From Trichosporon coremiiforme (lineage: Eukaryota; Basidiomycota; Tremellomycetes; Trichosporonales; Trichosporonaceae), in contig BCJJ01000010.1 of assembly GCA_039545355.1 (NCBI GenBank), positions 794,889 through 858,888 on the forward strand: a stretch of DNA of 64,000 nt, read 5' to 3'. This document shows positions 22,309-30,919 of this stretch, piece after piece. The stretch's first letter is position 1. The number at the start of each line of letters is the position of its first letter. The notes beneath the pieces are model-generated. The model ran no database searches. It was not told where the DNA came from and saw only the letters and a program-made list of their open reading frames with translations. The translations under genes were made by a program, and so were the position numbers.

Positions 22309-22764
22309 GAGTCTTCGGTGCGCGCGACGCGGGAGCGGAGCGACTGCCATCAGCGCCCCGAATGGAATCGTAGTGCCCGCCGCGAGCTCCCCGAATGGGA
22401 GTTAGCTCGTGTGCAGCCGGAGCGAGGGGAGTCCAAGCAGATCCAGCGCGGGGGAGGGAGTGTACCGAGAGAGCAGGAGGCGGGAGGCAGGGGTAGCGTG
22501 AGTCTGCGTCCGGCGCGCCGTATCCTCGGAAGAGCGAGTGAGAGGGTGCGCAAGCGTCATGTCAGCGAGACGCGGACCGTCTCGGGCTGTTCCAGCACTA
22601 GCTCGAGCGCGGGTTCCAGTGGGGCGACGAGCGTGAGCGAGGCGAGTGCGGCCGTGCGCAACGGTGAGGCGAGTTCGTCGCGCGTGGACGACGCCGCATT
22701 CCTCCTCGCGCACATGGAGCAGCCCCTCGTCGTCTCGGCAATGAAGGACGAGTTCAAAGAGTAG
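22309..22764 (+). other. Open frame continuing in phase after the CDC4 stop codon
   Basis: The 151 codons after the CDC4 TAG contain no further stop until TAG at 22762 and are in the same frame. The last third looks coding: Ser/Ala-rich then VDDAAFLLAHMEQPLVVS and MKDEFKE, with mostly G/C third bases. It could be a readthrough extension, a separate small gene (no good in-frame ATG near its start), a wrong base in the stop codon, or a chance open 3' UTR in GC-rich DNA. Confidence 0.35.
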
Positions 22765-22960
22765 TCTTCTGTACCAGTACGTTTATAGTAGTGCTCCGAG
22801 TTTCAAGTCATATGTAATTGTACATATCCATCGCCTGCTGTGCACAACCTATGAAGCGGGGTGAGAGGGCTAGATAATGGAACGGTCGAAACGGTCGAAC
22901 TTGTCAGAAGCGGGAGACCGAGGGGAGAAAGGGTTGGACGAAATCCTCGCGTGAGGCGCG

Positions 22961-23657
22961 TTATTCTTGGACTATGTCAGCGGGAAAGAAGAGTGGGACG
23001 TACTGAGCGGCGTCGTGAGGAGGATTGGGGGGGTGGAGTAGGTGCTTGGCGTGCTGCGTGTTTGGTTCTGGTGTTGGCACGGGCACGAGTGGAGCGAGTG
23101 GGTGGGTGGGGCCAAGGCATGGGGGAGGGATGTACGGGAGAGGGTCGAAACCACCCCCGGCATCGCCAGAGATCGCCAGGGATCGCCAGAGACCTGCGTT
23201 CACTCCGCCTCGGCGGATTCCGGTCCTCTCACTCCTCTCACCCCTCTCATTCCTCAGAGGAAGAGCTCACAACAAGGCAGTGTCCTTGCGAAGAGAAGTG
23301 GTGACAGATACATGTACTTACAGGAAAACCGAAGCCGAAATCGTCAAAGTCATCCATCCCCCGCCTCCTCTTGCCGTCCTGATACGAGTCCCAAGTCACG
23401 AGAGCAAGGAAGCCGAAGATGAAGATGCCGACAAGGGAACAAATGATGATGCCTGCAATTTGGATACCGCTGAGACCCGTTGCGGGGTCGTGGTAATTGG
23501 GATGGACGCGGGCGGGGATTATGGAGGGCGAGGAGGCTGGGGCGGACGAGTCGAGGGGGTGCGGGTCGGGGTTTGGGTTGGGGAATGCGAGGGGAGAGGC
23601 GAAGGTCAGGGATAGAAAGAGGAGGAAGAGGAACGCGTCAAGGAGAAGACTGCCCAT
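22961..23657 (-). CDS. Small single-pass membrane protein, member 1 of the minus-strand array
   Basis: Exon 1 (23322-23657) is clear: 112 codons ending at a GTAAGT donor in phase 0. It begins MGSLLLDAFLFLLFLSLTFA, a signal peptide with probable cleavage near residue 20. A Pro/Asn/Ser-rich outer stretch of about 44 residues follows, then the helix IQIAGIIICSLVGIFIFGF (about 65-83), then WDSYQDGKRRRG and an Asp/Phe/Gly stretch. The second exon is uncertain. A proline-rich frame ending at 22961 (contains LPYIPPP, LVPVPTPEP and a final PADIVQE) fits the tails of the neighbouring genes and would need an acceptor near 23228 to stay in phase. An acceptor at 23194-23196 gives another frame. I do not recognise the family. 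Confidence 0.6.
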
Positions 23658-24723
23658 CGTGATCGATGAGAAGAGGCGGTGTAAGGTTGGAAGGGGGAGG
23701 GAGGTTGCTGGGGAGAGAGGGCTCGGCCGACAGCTGCAGAGCTGGGCAGGAGCTGGGCTAGAGCTGGGCTAGAGCTGGAAAGGTGACTGGGGCGGGACGA
23801 GTGAGAAGGACGAGGATGTCGTAAACAAGGCGTAGACGAAGTAACAGAGCAAGTCGGTTTCGAAGAGGAACAAAGTGTCGTGAAGCGCAGTGAGAAAGCG
23901 ATGGAGAGCAATTCAGCAGAAGCGATGTGGGTCTGTGAGTGTTCTCGGAGCGAGCGACGTCGGCACAAGTCGCGGTCTGAGCGTCCACCTCTAAGATCAT
24001 GGCTGGTGTAGGCGTCCACTGCCTGCAGCCATGCCACCCTGCCTTTCCTCTCTTCCCTCATCGGTCCCAGGCGGAATCTACTCTGCTCTGGGAGCTGCAG
24101 ATTGCAGGCTGCTGGCTTCTGGAGTCAGCCGTTAGGGGATGAGCAGTGAGCCGGTGCCTCCTCATTCCCCAGAACCACCCATCATAGTTGCACCATCTTG
24201 AAGAAGAGAACAAGAGCAGATCAAACCGTGATGTAAGGGACGAATGGTCCGAGAGTCGCCGAGGACGCCACCGCCCGGCGCCACTCAGTCCACCCTTACT
24301 CTGCTGCTCCGTCTTCACTGGATCACCGACGCGTAGTCATCAGCGTTCATGTTCATTCCGCATCTCTCTAGCCCCCTTAGCTCTAGACGCTTCTCCCGTT
24401 GCTCAGAGCAGAGGCTGTCTGGCTCCGTCGCCGCACAGATCGCCAAGCCACCATCAACCGCGTTCCCGAACATCACCACTGCTTCTTTTGTCCTGTCTGA
24501 ATGCAGAGAATGAGGACATGCATTGTATAAACATTTCGGTTTCGTTATTGAGACATGGCTAAACTTCTTATGCGGGTGGAAAGGGGATAGATCGACAAAT
24601 GGAAGCGTGATTGGAAGGGTAGATGAGTGATTGGAGTGTGGTGTCTAACAGTGAACATCGGTAAAAAGGTGAAATGAGAAGAACTCGCGCGCTGCGCGAC
24701 TCTGTCGCTCACGGACCAAGTTA
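23658..24723. other. Spacer upstream of array member 1
   Basis: Contains short tandem copies of an AGCTCTAGCCC-like unit (minus sense, about 23740-23790) in the putative promoter. Otherwise I see no gene with family likeness or convincing splice joints in about 1 kb. Confidence 0.5.
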
Positions 24724-25410
24724 TTATGACTGCGTCGAGCCATAGTTCTTGTACCCGCTCGACGCTTGCGCGGAGTATGGCGGTGGAGGAGCGTCACCAC
24801 TGCTGCCTTCTCTGTGCCCCTCGCCATAGTGGCCATGCGGGTTGGGAGGCGGGTGCGGCTGCGGCTGCACGTTTCCGGGGATCGGGTGGTAAACCTGTTC
24901 GTCAGCTTTCCTGTATTACACAGCTGTGGCCCTCCATCTCCGCCGCCGTCTCCGAGGCTGTCCGCTCGACAGATCCCGCAGCACGCTTAACACCAACGCC
25001 ATGGGGGCTAACGCGACCGGCCTTCGTCACGCCTCCACACAGCCCTCTCTTCATCACGCCCCTCCGTCCTCCTCACCCAACCCTCTGCTCCTCGCCCACC
25101 CCTCCATCCTTTGACTCATCCTCGCCCTCGCCCTCGCTCCGCTCGGCCTCGGACTCGCACTCACCCTGTACACCACCCTCTCCTCCGGCCCGTTCCTGCA
25201 CCCAATCAGACAAGCCAGCAAACAAATGCCCGCCAGCTTGAGGAACACGAGTAGCATCGTGATGGCCACGAAGGAGAAGACAAACACGAGTATGAAGCGC
25301 GCAATTGGGTCCAGGTCCACGTCGGGATAGTCGGGGTAGTCGTCGTGATGATGGCCCAGCGCGCCGAGGGAGCGGAGCCCGATGTGCCCGGGATGGATGA
25401 CTGGAGCCAT
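24724..25410 (-). CDS. Small single-pass membrane protein with PPPPY tail, array member 2
   Basis: Two exons, 25165-25410 and 24724-24894, joined in phase 0 with branch/acceptor CTGACGAACAG, give 138 residues. The N-terminus (1-35) is His/Asp/Tyr-rich (HHHDDYPDYPD). One long hydrophobic segment (about 37-70, FILVFVFSFVAITMLLVF..LLACLIGC) is followed by RNGPEERVVYR. There are two cysteines at the end of the helix. The second exon is a Pro/His-rich tail, VYHPIPGNVQPQPHPPPNPH.., with the PY motif DAPPPPYSA near residue 120. The ATG at 25410 is used because the hydrophobic segment follows and the upstream codons look like leader. No recognised domain. PPxY motifs bind WW domains such as those of Rsp5/Nedd4 ligases, so an adaptor role is possible (inference). 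Confidence 0.78.
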
Positions 25411-25716
25411 GACGTCAAGGTCGAGCTCGGAGCTGGATCGCGAGAGAGAAAGGTGAGGTCGACGGGTGAGGGGGTAGGGGGAAGGGCGAAGGGGCTCGCG
25501 AATTGGACAAGAAGAGAAGAAAAGAGTGTTGTGTGCTAAGTGTGATGCCGTGACGATAAATGAGATGGACAGGTAAGACACGGTTTGGGTGGCGACAAAA
25601 AGCAGTGACGAAATCGTTGATCTGCCGGCTAGGCACGGCTGATTTCTTGGTGGAGCTTGAGGTCCTCGCCATCCCGCTCTCCTTCACCTCACGTCACTAT
25701 GCATGCATAAGAAAGG

Positions 25717-26301
25717 CTACTTTGATCGCGTCGCGCCGTAATCCTGCAGCGGCGCTGGGTCCAAAGCGTGATACCTGTTGTACTCGACCCGAGGGTCGCG
25801 GGGCTGGTAAGGCGGCGGCGAGCCGGTGCTGGGTCCTTCCCTGGGCGGCGGGCGAGGTGGGGGTGCGTACTGCGGCTGCTGGGGGGCGTAGTAGCCGTTA
25901 TGAGAAGTCGAGTTTGGCGGGGGAGGCGGGGCGTAGTGCTGCGCCGTGCAGGCGCGCATTCGTCCCCATTGGTCTTCGTGGTAGTGCTGGGCTGTCAGCT
26001 TCCCCTTCTCTCCTTTCTCATTCTCCCCCTCTCTCTCTCGCCTCCCCTTTCTCTCCCACATTTCTCGATCAGACTGAAAACTTACAACGTCGGCGGGTTC
26101 GCAGTCCGCACCAGTCATCCATCCCACGAAGCGCAGAGCCTGCCGGAAGGCCGCGAAGAAGAGCAGCGCGAGAGAGAAAAAGATCGCCGCGCGCAAGAAG
26201 AAGGCGAGGAAGAAGGCGATCTCGTCCCCGATCGACGGCTGGGACGGGTGCGCCCCGCCCAATCCCGGGGACGGCTTGAGTGCTGCAGAGAGAGCGGGCA
26301 T
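25717..26301 (-). CDS. Small single-pass membrane protein with PPPY tail, array member 3
   Basis: Two exons, 26086-26301 and 25717-25986, phase-0 joint, 161 residues. N-terminal 24 residues are Pro/Ala/Gly-rich with no clear signal peptide. A Phe/Ala/Leu-rich helix spans about 27-56 (IAFFLAFFL..IFFSLALLFFAAF). The tail after the intron begins HYHEDQWGRMRACTAQHY, then YAPPPPPN, PQYAPPPRPPP, SPPPYQPRD and ends ATRSK. The acceptor used is the second AG after the branch point (CTGACAGCCCAG), since the first AG overlaps the branch adenosine and breaks the frame. The HEDQWGRMRAC stretch recurs as HEDEWGRVRTC in array member 5, which shows the two genes are paralogues. A CTTAAG/ATGCATC promoter lies upstream, directly at the edge of a copia remnant. 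Confidence 0.8.
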   Translation of the reverse strand: MPALSAALKPSPGLGGAHPSQPSIGDEIAFFLAFFLRAAIFFSLALLFFAAFRQALRFVGWMTGADCEPADVVSFQSDREMWERKGRREREGENEKGEKGKLTAQHYHEDQWGRMRACTAQHYAPPPPPNSTSHNGYYAPQQPQYAPPPRPPPREGPSTGSPPPYQPRDPRVEYNRYHALDPAPLQDYGATRSK

Positions 26302-26347
26302 GGTGAATGGAGTGAAGAGAAGAGTTAGGTGAACCAGCGTCGATCAT

Positions 26348-26415
26348 CTTAAGAAGGGCCGTGTCAGTGGCAAATATTCAGGCACGGAAGATAAGGGCAG
26401 GGTCAGGCGATGCAT
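26348..26415 (-). promoter_or_regulatory. Array promoter: CTTAAG box and ATGCATCGCCTGA box
   Basis: On the minus strand, ATGCATCGCCTGA (26403-26415), then TTTGCCAC (about 26372), then CTTAAGATGATCGAC (CTTAAG at 26348-26353) lie in order, with CTTAAG 46 nt before the ATG at 26301. The same order and near-identical words precede the array genes starting at 28713 and 29352. CTTAAG occupies the place of a TATA box. Confidence 0.65.
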
Positions 26416-27497
26416 CCATGTATACGTCTTCGTCGAGGTCACTGTACAAGAATGCAGTCTTGACATCCATCTGGTCGAGCTCGAGGCTGTGCGCAGCTGC
26501 GAGAGCCAGGATGAAGCGAATAGACTGGAACTTTGCGACAGGGGCAAACGTCTCGTCGTAGTCAATGCCATGGACTTGTGAGAAGCTGCGAGCGCACAAG
26601 CAAGCTTTGAACCGTTCGATCGTGCGATCCACTGTCTCCTTGATACGCAGTACCCACTTGCTCGAAACAATGCGACCATTGGCTTGCACTCGTGGCACGA
26701 GTGTGAAGACACCAGCTTTGCGTAGTGAGTCCATTTCCTCACCACATGCAGTTCACCACTGCGAAGAGAATGGTGAGGACATTGCTGCGGTCCAGCTCGA
26801 AGGGGTTGTGGGTGACTCGACAGTGTGCGATGCAAGTGCTAATGGTGAGAGGTTTGAGCGAGGTTGGACCAGAGTAGGGCATGATGATCTGCATGTCAGA
26901 TCTGCAGTGCGACCCAAGAAGTCGTCGAGCTCATGATCGTATGCAACTTGTCCAGTAACCACCAGACTCTGTGATTGCACGAGGGGTGTAGGATGAAGGT
27001 GCATGCAGTGATCGTAGGGAACAACATCCATGCGCTGAGGAGGACGAACTGCTCGGCCAGTGCGTGTACGAACAAGGGTGTCATCTTCTTCGGCTGGCAG
27101 CGCAGGCTCGATGTTGTGAGCTAGTCCCAGTCCACTCCTTCCTGGCCCCAAGTCCCATTTCGACATTGCAGTCATACCGGTTCGACATCTGGTCCTGGAG
27201 GAAAGGGAGCTTTCAGCACCTGTGTGTTCGCCTGCATCTCCCACTGCGACTGGGTTGTCATCACTTGTTGCTCCCACCACATTCGACACATCTCCCACTG
27301 CTTCGAGGTAGGGGAGAAGGTCTACTGAAGCTGTAGTCGAATTGTTTGACAGGGGTGATGACAATGGTACAGGTGTGTGTTCGATGCCATCAATGAGTTG
27401 CGACGCAGGTATATCCTTGGAATGCGACTTGATGAGAGTATGCTCGAGCTCACGAAGTGTCGAAGGGCGTTGTGCCAGATGCGATAGACTTTGAGTC
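26416..27497 (-). pseudogene. Remnant of copia pol (linker and truncated reverse transcriptase)
   Basis: The reverse transcriptase piece (about 26416-26735) reads SKWVLRIKETVD, RFKACLCARSFSQVHGIDYDETFAPVAK, IRFILALAAAHSLELDQMDVKTAFLYSDLDEDVYM. These are the copia RT hallmarks (KARLVARGF..., DYxETFAPVAK, QMDVKTAFL). Upstream frames (26753-27670) match only the acidic, Pro-rich linker that precedes RT in copia polyproteins, in another frame. The YVDD catalytic box is missing because the sequence leaves copia homology right after DVYMD, exactly where the promoter box of array member 3 begins. Confidence 0.8.
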
Positions 27498-28166
27498 TCA
27501 TTGAAGATCGCAATTGATGCATTTGATCTCAGCTGCGACATCTTGAAGGGAGGGAGTCGCAGTAGTGGACAAGAGTTGATCAACGTACGTGTCGAAGCGC
27601 GATGGCAGCTTGCTGAGGAGTGTGTGTACTGCGAGTGCCTCCCAGTCGAGCTCTCGACGCTCCAGCTCACCGAAGCTCAAGCGGAACTCATTGAGCTGTG
27701 AGTCGAATGTTTCAAAGGAGCCATCGAAGACACCAGTGAAGACTTTGCGGTAAAGAGCATGGATGTACTGAGGACCAGTCGGGGCATAAAGCGCTTTGAT
27801 CCTCTCCCAAACGGCAAGTGTCTTGTGCGGATGCGAGGTTGAGTTGAGTATGGGTCTAAGTTCTCGACGAATCGGATCTTCGCAGGACGAGAGTAGTACA
27901 GCTGCAACTTGGCGATCGTAGGTGCGCCATTCAGCTGTAATACTTGAAGGGGGAGAGGTGATGAAGTCCCTGGTCGCAGTTATGATGAAACTGAGTCCTA
28001 CGTCGACCTCCCAGGCGTTGAAGTTTTCACGTCCTCGTAACTTCGGCACATCGGCGAATGCATCGAGGAGGAACGACCCTCTGAGCGAGGCACTCCAGGG
28101 AGAGAATGTCGAACTGGCAGGGTTTACATCCGTACCGGTGCCTGTCAAGTTCGGAGGTTCGGTCAT
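27498..28166 (-). pseudogene. copia-type Gag of the retrotransposon remnant
   Basis: Open frame of 222 codons starting at 28166. It shows the Gag/UBN2 pattern of copia elements: PKLRGRENFNAWEVDV near the start, then WRTYDRQVAAVLLSS, AVWERIKALYAP and LDWEALAVHTLLSKLPSRFD, with QDVAAEIKCINCDL at the end. No CCHC zinc knuckle follows, so the frame is lost where the nucleocapsid part should begin. It would normally package element RNA. Probably dead because the polymerase part is deleted. Confidence 0.82.
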
Positions 28167-28489
28167 TTCGTATGGAGAAAGGAAGAGGGCAGAGAAGGGG
28201 GGAGTGGGAAGTGGTAGTCGAACAACGGGATGAATCGAACTTGACCTCGTAGTCGGTCGTGCGAGTGCGAAAAGCAGTGCGACTGTGGTGTAGTGTCAAA
28301 GAGAGACTAGGCTAGAGTGTGCACTTTTGGGCTCATCTGTTGTAATGGTGTATAAAGAGAATATAAGTACGCGCGTCGAGTGCGCACATGCCGCCCGCGC
28401 TCGTCACGTGACTGGACACAAACCTCGAGTCCCTTCAACAGTTAGAACTCCCTTCCACCTCTCTTCCTACGTGAAAGAGTAACACTTAC

Positions 28490-28713
28490 CATATGGATCA
28501 TCCCGCAGTTCATCCCCGTCAACGACTGAAGCCTAGCACGCCAAGTCTGATTACGAAGTTGAGCACGAGCCCGATGGCAAACAGGGCGAGGACGAAGCCA
28601 AGGAAGGGGACGAGTTCGCCGATCGACGGTGTGGCTGATGGCTCCTTTGGGTGGAGGTCACCCCAGCCTGGTGGAAAGGTGACTTCTGAAGCGAGGGAAG
28701 CTAGAGGCGGCAT
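28490..28713 (-). pseudogene. Array member 4: first exon only, frameshifted and cut off by the copia element
   Basis: Starts MPPLASLASEVTFPPGW.. with the array promoter upstream. A helix (IGELVPFLGFVLALFAIGLVLNF) spans about residues 31-53. After LGVLGFSR the frame hits TGA. A frame shifted by one base continues as VVDGDELRDDPY up to a GTAAGT donor at 28489, at the same distance after the helix as in member 3. No tail exon follows: beyond the intron start lies the copia remnant. It therefore appears to have lost its second exon and suffered a one-base frameshift. An alternative is a truncated 64-residue membrane peptide that is still made. Confidence 0.65.
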
Positions 28714-28753
28714 GGTGCAGTAAGGTGAGGAAGGGAGGGTGAACGTCGATCAT

Positions 28754-28824
28754 CTTAAGGAGCCAAGCGAGGGTGGCAAATTGACAGACACGCACCAATC
28801 AACAGGTAATATCAGGCGATGCAT
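28754..28824 (-). promoter_or_regulatory. Array promoter upstream of member 4
   Basis: Minus-strand order: ATGCATCGCCTGA-type box (28812-28824, TGCATCGCCTGA preceded by A), TTTGCCAC (about 28780), CTTAAGATGATCGACG (CTTAAG at 28754-28759), ATG 40 nt further on. The sequence around CTTAAG is identical over 15 nt to that of member 3. Confidence 0.65.
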
Positions 28825-28928
28825 AGGTAGAGTTTACAACAACGGTTCAAAGTACATGCAGGTACGCGAGTGAGATGCACAGGAGAGGTCGGGCTTGGCT
28901 TCCTGCGGAGACGGTCACTTGCCTTTCG

Positions 28929-29352
28929 TCAGATCAGACCTCTGGGTTCAGTGTGGGATACTGGCCATGGCGTACAGTAGGGAGGTGGCGCCAGCTCTTC
29001 CTCAACATGGCCCACGAGCCAGTCCTTCGAGCACGGCGTAGTATATCCCTTCTCGGGATCAGAGTCACACCTCTGCGTCATGCATGTTCGTACGCGGCCC
29101 CATTCGTCCTCGTGACAACGCTGTTGTCAGCCCTCTTCCGAAATCAGAACTCACAACAATACCTGCTTCACGTTCACCAGTCCGCCACCGCCTAACCCTC
29201 ATCGCGCCTCTTGCACAGAGGACAACGACAAGTACTAAGCCCAAATTCAGGCTGAAGAACAAAACCGCTTTCGCGAAGAGCATGAGTAGGATGGATATCG
29301 TCGATGGCTCTGAGCGGTCGTATGGGAGGGCTTTGAGCAAAGGGGACGGCAT
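28929..29352 (-). CDS. Small single-pass membrane protein with PPPY tail, array member 5
   Basis: Two exons, 29155-29352 and 28929-29120, phase-0 joint (CTGACAACAG acceptor), 129 residues. The N-terminus has 18 polar residues. The helix covers about 19-46 (ISILLMLFAKAVLFFSLNLGL..VVVLC) and is followed by a basic RGAMRVRRWRTGER. The tail begins RCHEDEWGRVRTCMTQRC, aligning with HYHEDQWGRMRACTAQHY of member 3. It continues KGYTTPCSKDWLVGH, has the PY motif LAPPPYCTPW near residue 107, and ends RGLI. Several cysteines are found in the tail, unlike the other members. Positive charges after the helix suggest the tail is cytosolic. Function unknown; binding of a WW-domain protein is inferred from PPPY. 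Confidence 0.8.
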
Positions 29353-29397
29353 GGTGATACATGAAGAGCAGAGAGTGCACAGATGAGCTTAAGAGGA

Positions 29398-29470
29398 CGA
29401 AATTGGTTCAAGAAGACGACGAAGGTAAGTCGCTGGGGGTAAAGCAGGGCGGTCCCGGCAGGCGATGCAT
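29398..29470 (-). promoter_or_regulatory. Array promoter upstream of member 5
   Basis: ATGCATCGCCTG (29459-29470, minus sense) is followed 55 nt later by CTTAAG (29398-29403), which lies 45 nt before the ATG. The start context is CACCATG, as in members 3 and 4. Confidence 0.65.
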
Positions 29471-29628
29471 TCGAGGGGTATGCTACAACAGGATGCGGTA
29501 CGCAGTGGTGGTCGGCGGGCAGAGCTCGGAACGCCGAGGCGGCCCCCAGGAGAGCACCGCTGCGATGCGCCGAGCTACAAGCTACGAGGACGCGAACACT
29601 CCTCGTGTCGCCTCGTGGCGCCGTAGTC

Positions 29629-30024
29629 CTAAACGTCCTGTGCCTGGTTGAAAACTCTCCGCAGCTCAAACTCGGCGCAGTGGTCCCGGGCCACATAAGG
29701 CGGCGGCTGTGTGTCGCGCATCCTGCTCGGCCCCGCCTCCGCGGTGGGCGGATAAGGGGGAGAGCAATACCTTGGCGTCGCCTGGCGCTGTAGCTCGGAC
29801 GCCGGCTGCGAGGTGTACATAGCATTCACACGCCGCACTCGGGTGACGGACAGGCTCCCCGGGCCCACGGGGAAATCCGGGGGCGCTGCGAGCGTAGACT
29901 CCAATCGACGGACGAGGAGCAAGAAACAATAGGACAGTGCGCAGAGGAGGAGAATAACCGTTAGGATGGTGATTTGGATTTTGAAGTGGGTTGGGGGAGA
30001 GCAGGGTTCGTAGCTCTGTGGCAA
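29629..30024 (-). CDS. Small single-pass membrane protein with PPPY tail, array member 6; no ATG
   Basis: Single open frame of about 131 codons. Helix at about 16-38 (IQITILTVILLLCALSYCFLLLV), then VRRLESTLAAPPDFPVGPG, a Pro-rich tail with YCSPPYPPT and the PY motif TQPPPYVARD near 108, and a final QAQDV. The first codon that fits the helix and the promoter distance is TTG (at 30024), in CTCCTTGCC where the neighbours have CACCATG. There is no ATG between the TATA-like box and the helix. The first in-frame ATG (VNAMYTSQ) would yield only the soluble tail. Either initiation is non-AUG, an upstream exon has been missed, or the start was recently lost. The frame itself is intact over 131 codons, which argues against old decay. 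Confidence 0.55.
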   Translation of the reverse strand: MPQSYEPCSPPTHFKIQITILTVILLLCALSYCFLLLVRRLESTLAAPPDFPVGPGSLSVTRVRRVNAMYTSQPASELQRQATPRYCSPPYPPTAEAGPSRMRDTQPPPYVARDHCAEFELRRVFNQAQDV

Positions 30025-30074
30025 GGAGAGGGTGGCGATCTGGTAGTGGTAAGAGAGCTGACGCGAATCCGCGT

Positions 30075-30159
30075 CCTTATAGTCTTGTACAGGTGGGCGA
30101 GTGGCAAGCCAAGCCGAGGCGCACTCCGCAGCTTGAGTCCACGGTTACGGCGATTCAAT
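30075..30159 (-). promoter_or_regulatory. Array-type promoter upstream of member 6
   Basis: CTATAAGG (30075-30082, minus sense) stands 50 nt before the TTG. CTTGCCAC lies a little upstream (about 30103) and a weaker GAATCGCCGTAACC (about 30142-30155) takes the place of the ATGCATCGCC box. The order matches members 3-5. Confidence 0.5.
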
Positions 30160-30296
30160 CAAACTTTGCAATCTTGTAGAAGGGGCAGAACGGCCTCGCT
30201 TCCCCGTCGGCGCGAGAGGAAGTGGCTGGAGCGTGAAGCAGCAGGGGATCTGTGGCGAGCTTTATTGTCGCCACAGGGGTGTTAACCTGCAGTGAT

Positions 30297-30751
30297 CTAC
30301 CTGGAGCCAATGGAGCCGTAGGTCAGCACTCTCGCCCCGGTGCCGAAAGGAGCTCTCTCCCCGTCAGAAGACCAGCCATCGCTCGAGTACGGTGGTAACG
30401 GCCACGGAACTAGCGGCCCGGCCTGGCACAATTGCTGCCTGGCCATCCTCTCGCGCCTCTTTCGCCTCCTTTCCCGCTGTCGCTGGGCATCCTCTCTGCT
30501 CACGCCCCCTTCCTCGTCAGAGTCGTAATGCTTTCTGTCAGCTTTTAGATACGAATTGTATTCACGATGGAGTTAGGATCGGTAGGCCGGACAATCCACA
30601 CGACGAAGACTACGACGAGGGCCAGTGGAGCCAGGGCCACGACCAGCTCGAGGATGAAGAGGGCGACAGAGGAAAAGGAGCGGAGCATCTGTCCGCTTGT
30701 CGAGAGGGGTGAGGGTGTGATTGCAAAGGGTGAGTTAGGGATAGCTACCAT
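30297..30751 (-). CDS. Small single-pass membrane protein with LPPY tail, array member 7
   Basis: Two exons, 30566-30751 and 30297-30530, phase-0 joint, 139 residues. The donor is GTGAAT and the acceptor is the second AG after the branch (CTGACAGAAAG), as in member 3. The N-terminus (1-25) is Pro/Ser-rich. The helix is at about 29-54 (VALFILELVVALAPLALVVVFVVWIV). The tail opens HYDSDEEGGVSRED, then an Arg/Gln/Lys-rich run (QRERRRKRRERM), then WPLPPYSSDGW with an LPPY motif near 110, and GARVLTYGSIGSR. The CTTAAG promoter lies upstream. The tail opening His-Tyr-(acidic) resembles HYHED in member 3. The family is unrecognised. Confidence 0.75.
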
Positions 30752-30800
30752 GCTACTAGCCGATGGTTGGGATTGTAAGTGAGCGTGCAGGTTGTCGACT

Positions 30801-30856
30801 CTTAAGACTGAATTTAGGGACAACATCAGAACTCTCAGCACCGGATAGTGATGCAT
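30801..30856 (-). promoter_or_regulatory. Array promoter upstream of member 7
   Basis: ATGCATC (30850-30856, minus sense) and CTTAAG (30801-30806) are 43 nt apart, with CTTAAG 49 nt before the ATG. The GCC extension of the first box is missing here. Confidence 0.6.
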
Positions 30857-30919
30857 GGACAATACACGACGGCGAGCCTCACAAAACCGTTAGAAACAAA
30901 AACAGGCGAGCGAACAAAG

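Larger units (their letters stand above)
26416..28430 (-). mobile_element. Internally deleted Ty1/copia LTR retrotransposon remnant
   Basis: Minus-strand relic of about 2 kb, against about 5 kb for a complete element. A gag-like open frame (27498-28166) comes first. Then follows a linker resembling the stretch after integrase, and a partial reverse transcriptase that stops after YMD. Zinc knuckle, aspartic protease, integrase core, the catalytic end of reverse transcriptase, RNase H and a recognisable 3' LTR are absent. AT-rich sequence at about 28325-28375 (minus sense TTATATTCTCTTTATAC) may be the promoter of a 5' LTR, but no LTR pair can be shown. The outer limits are approximate. It lies between array members 3 and 4. 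Confidence 0.8.

Noticed and set aside
22961..23203. Minus-strand frame with PPN/PPHDAAQY as certain tail of array member 1
   Set aside because: Its phase does not fit the only strong acceptor (23194-23196). It is kept only as a tentative second exon.
28290..28430. A complete LTR for the copia remnant
   Set aside because: Only a TATA-like, AT-rich piece is visible. No second copy, terminal TG/CA pair or primer site could be shown.
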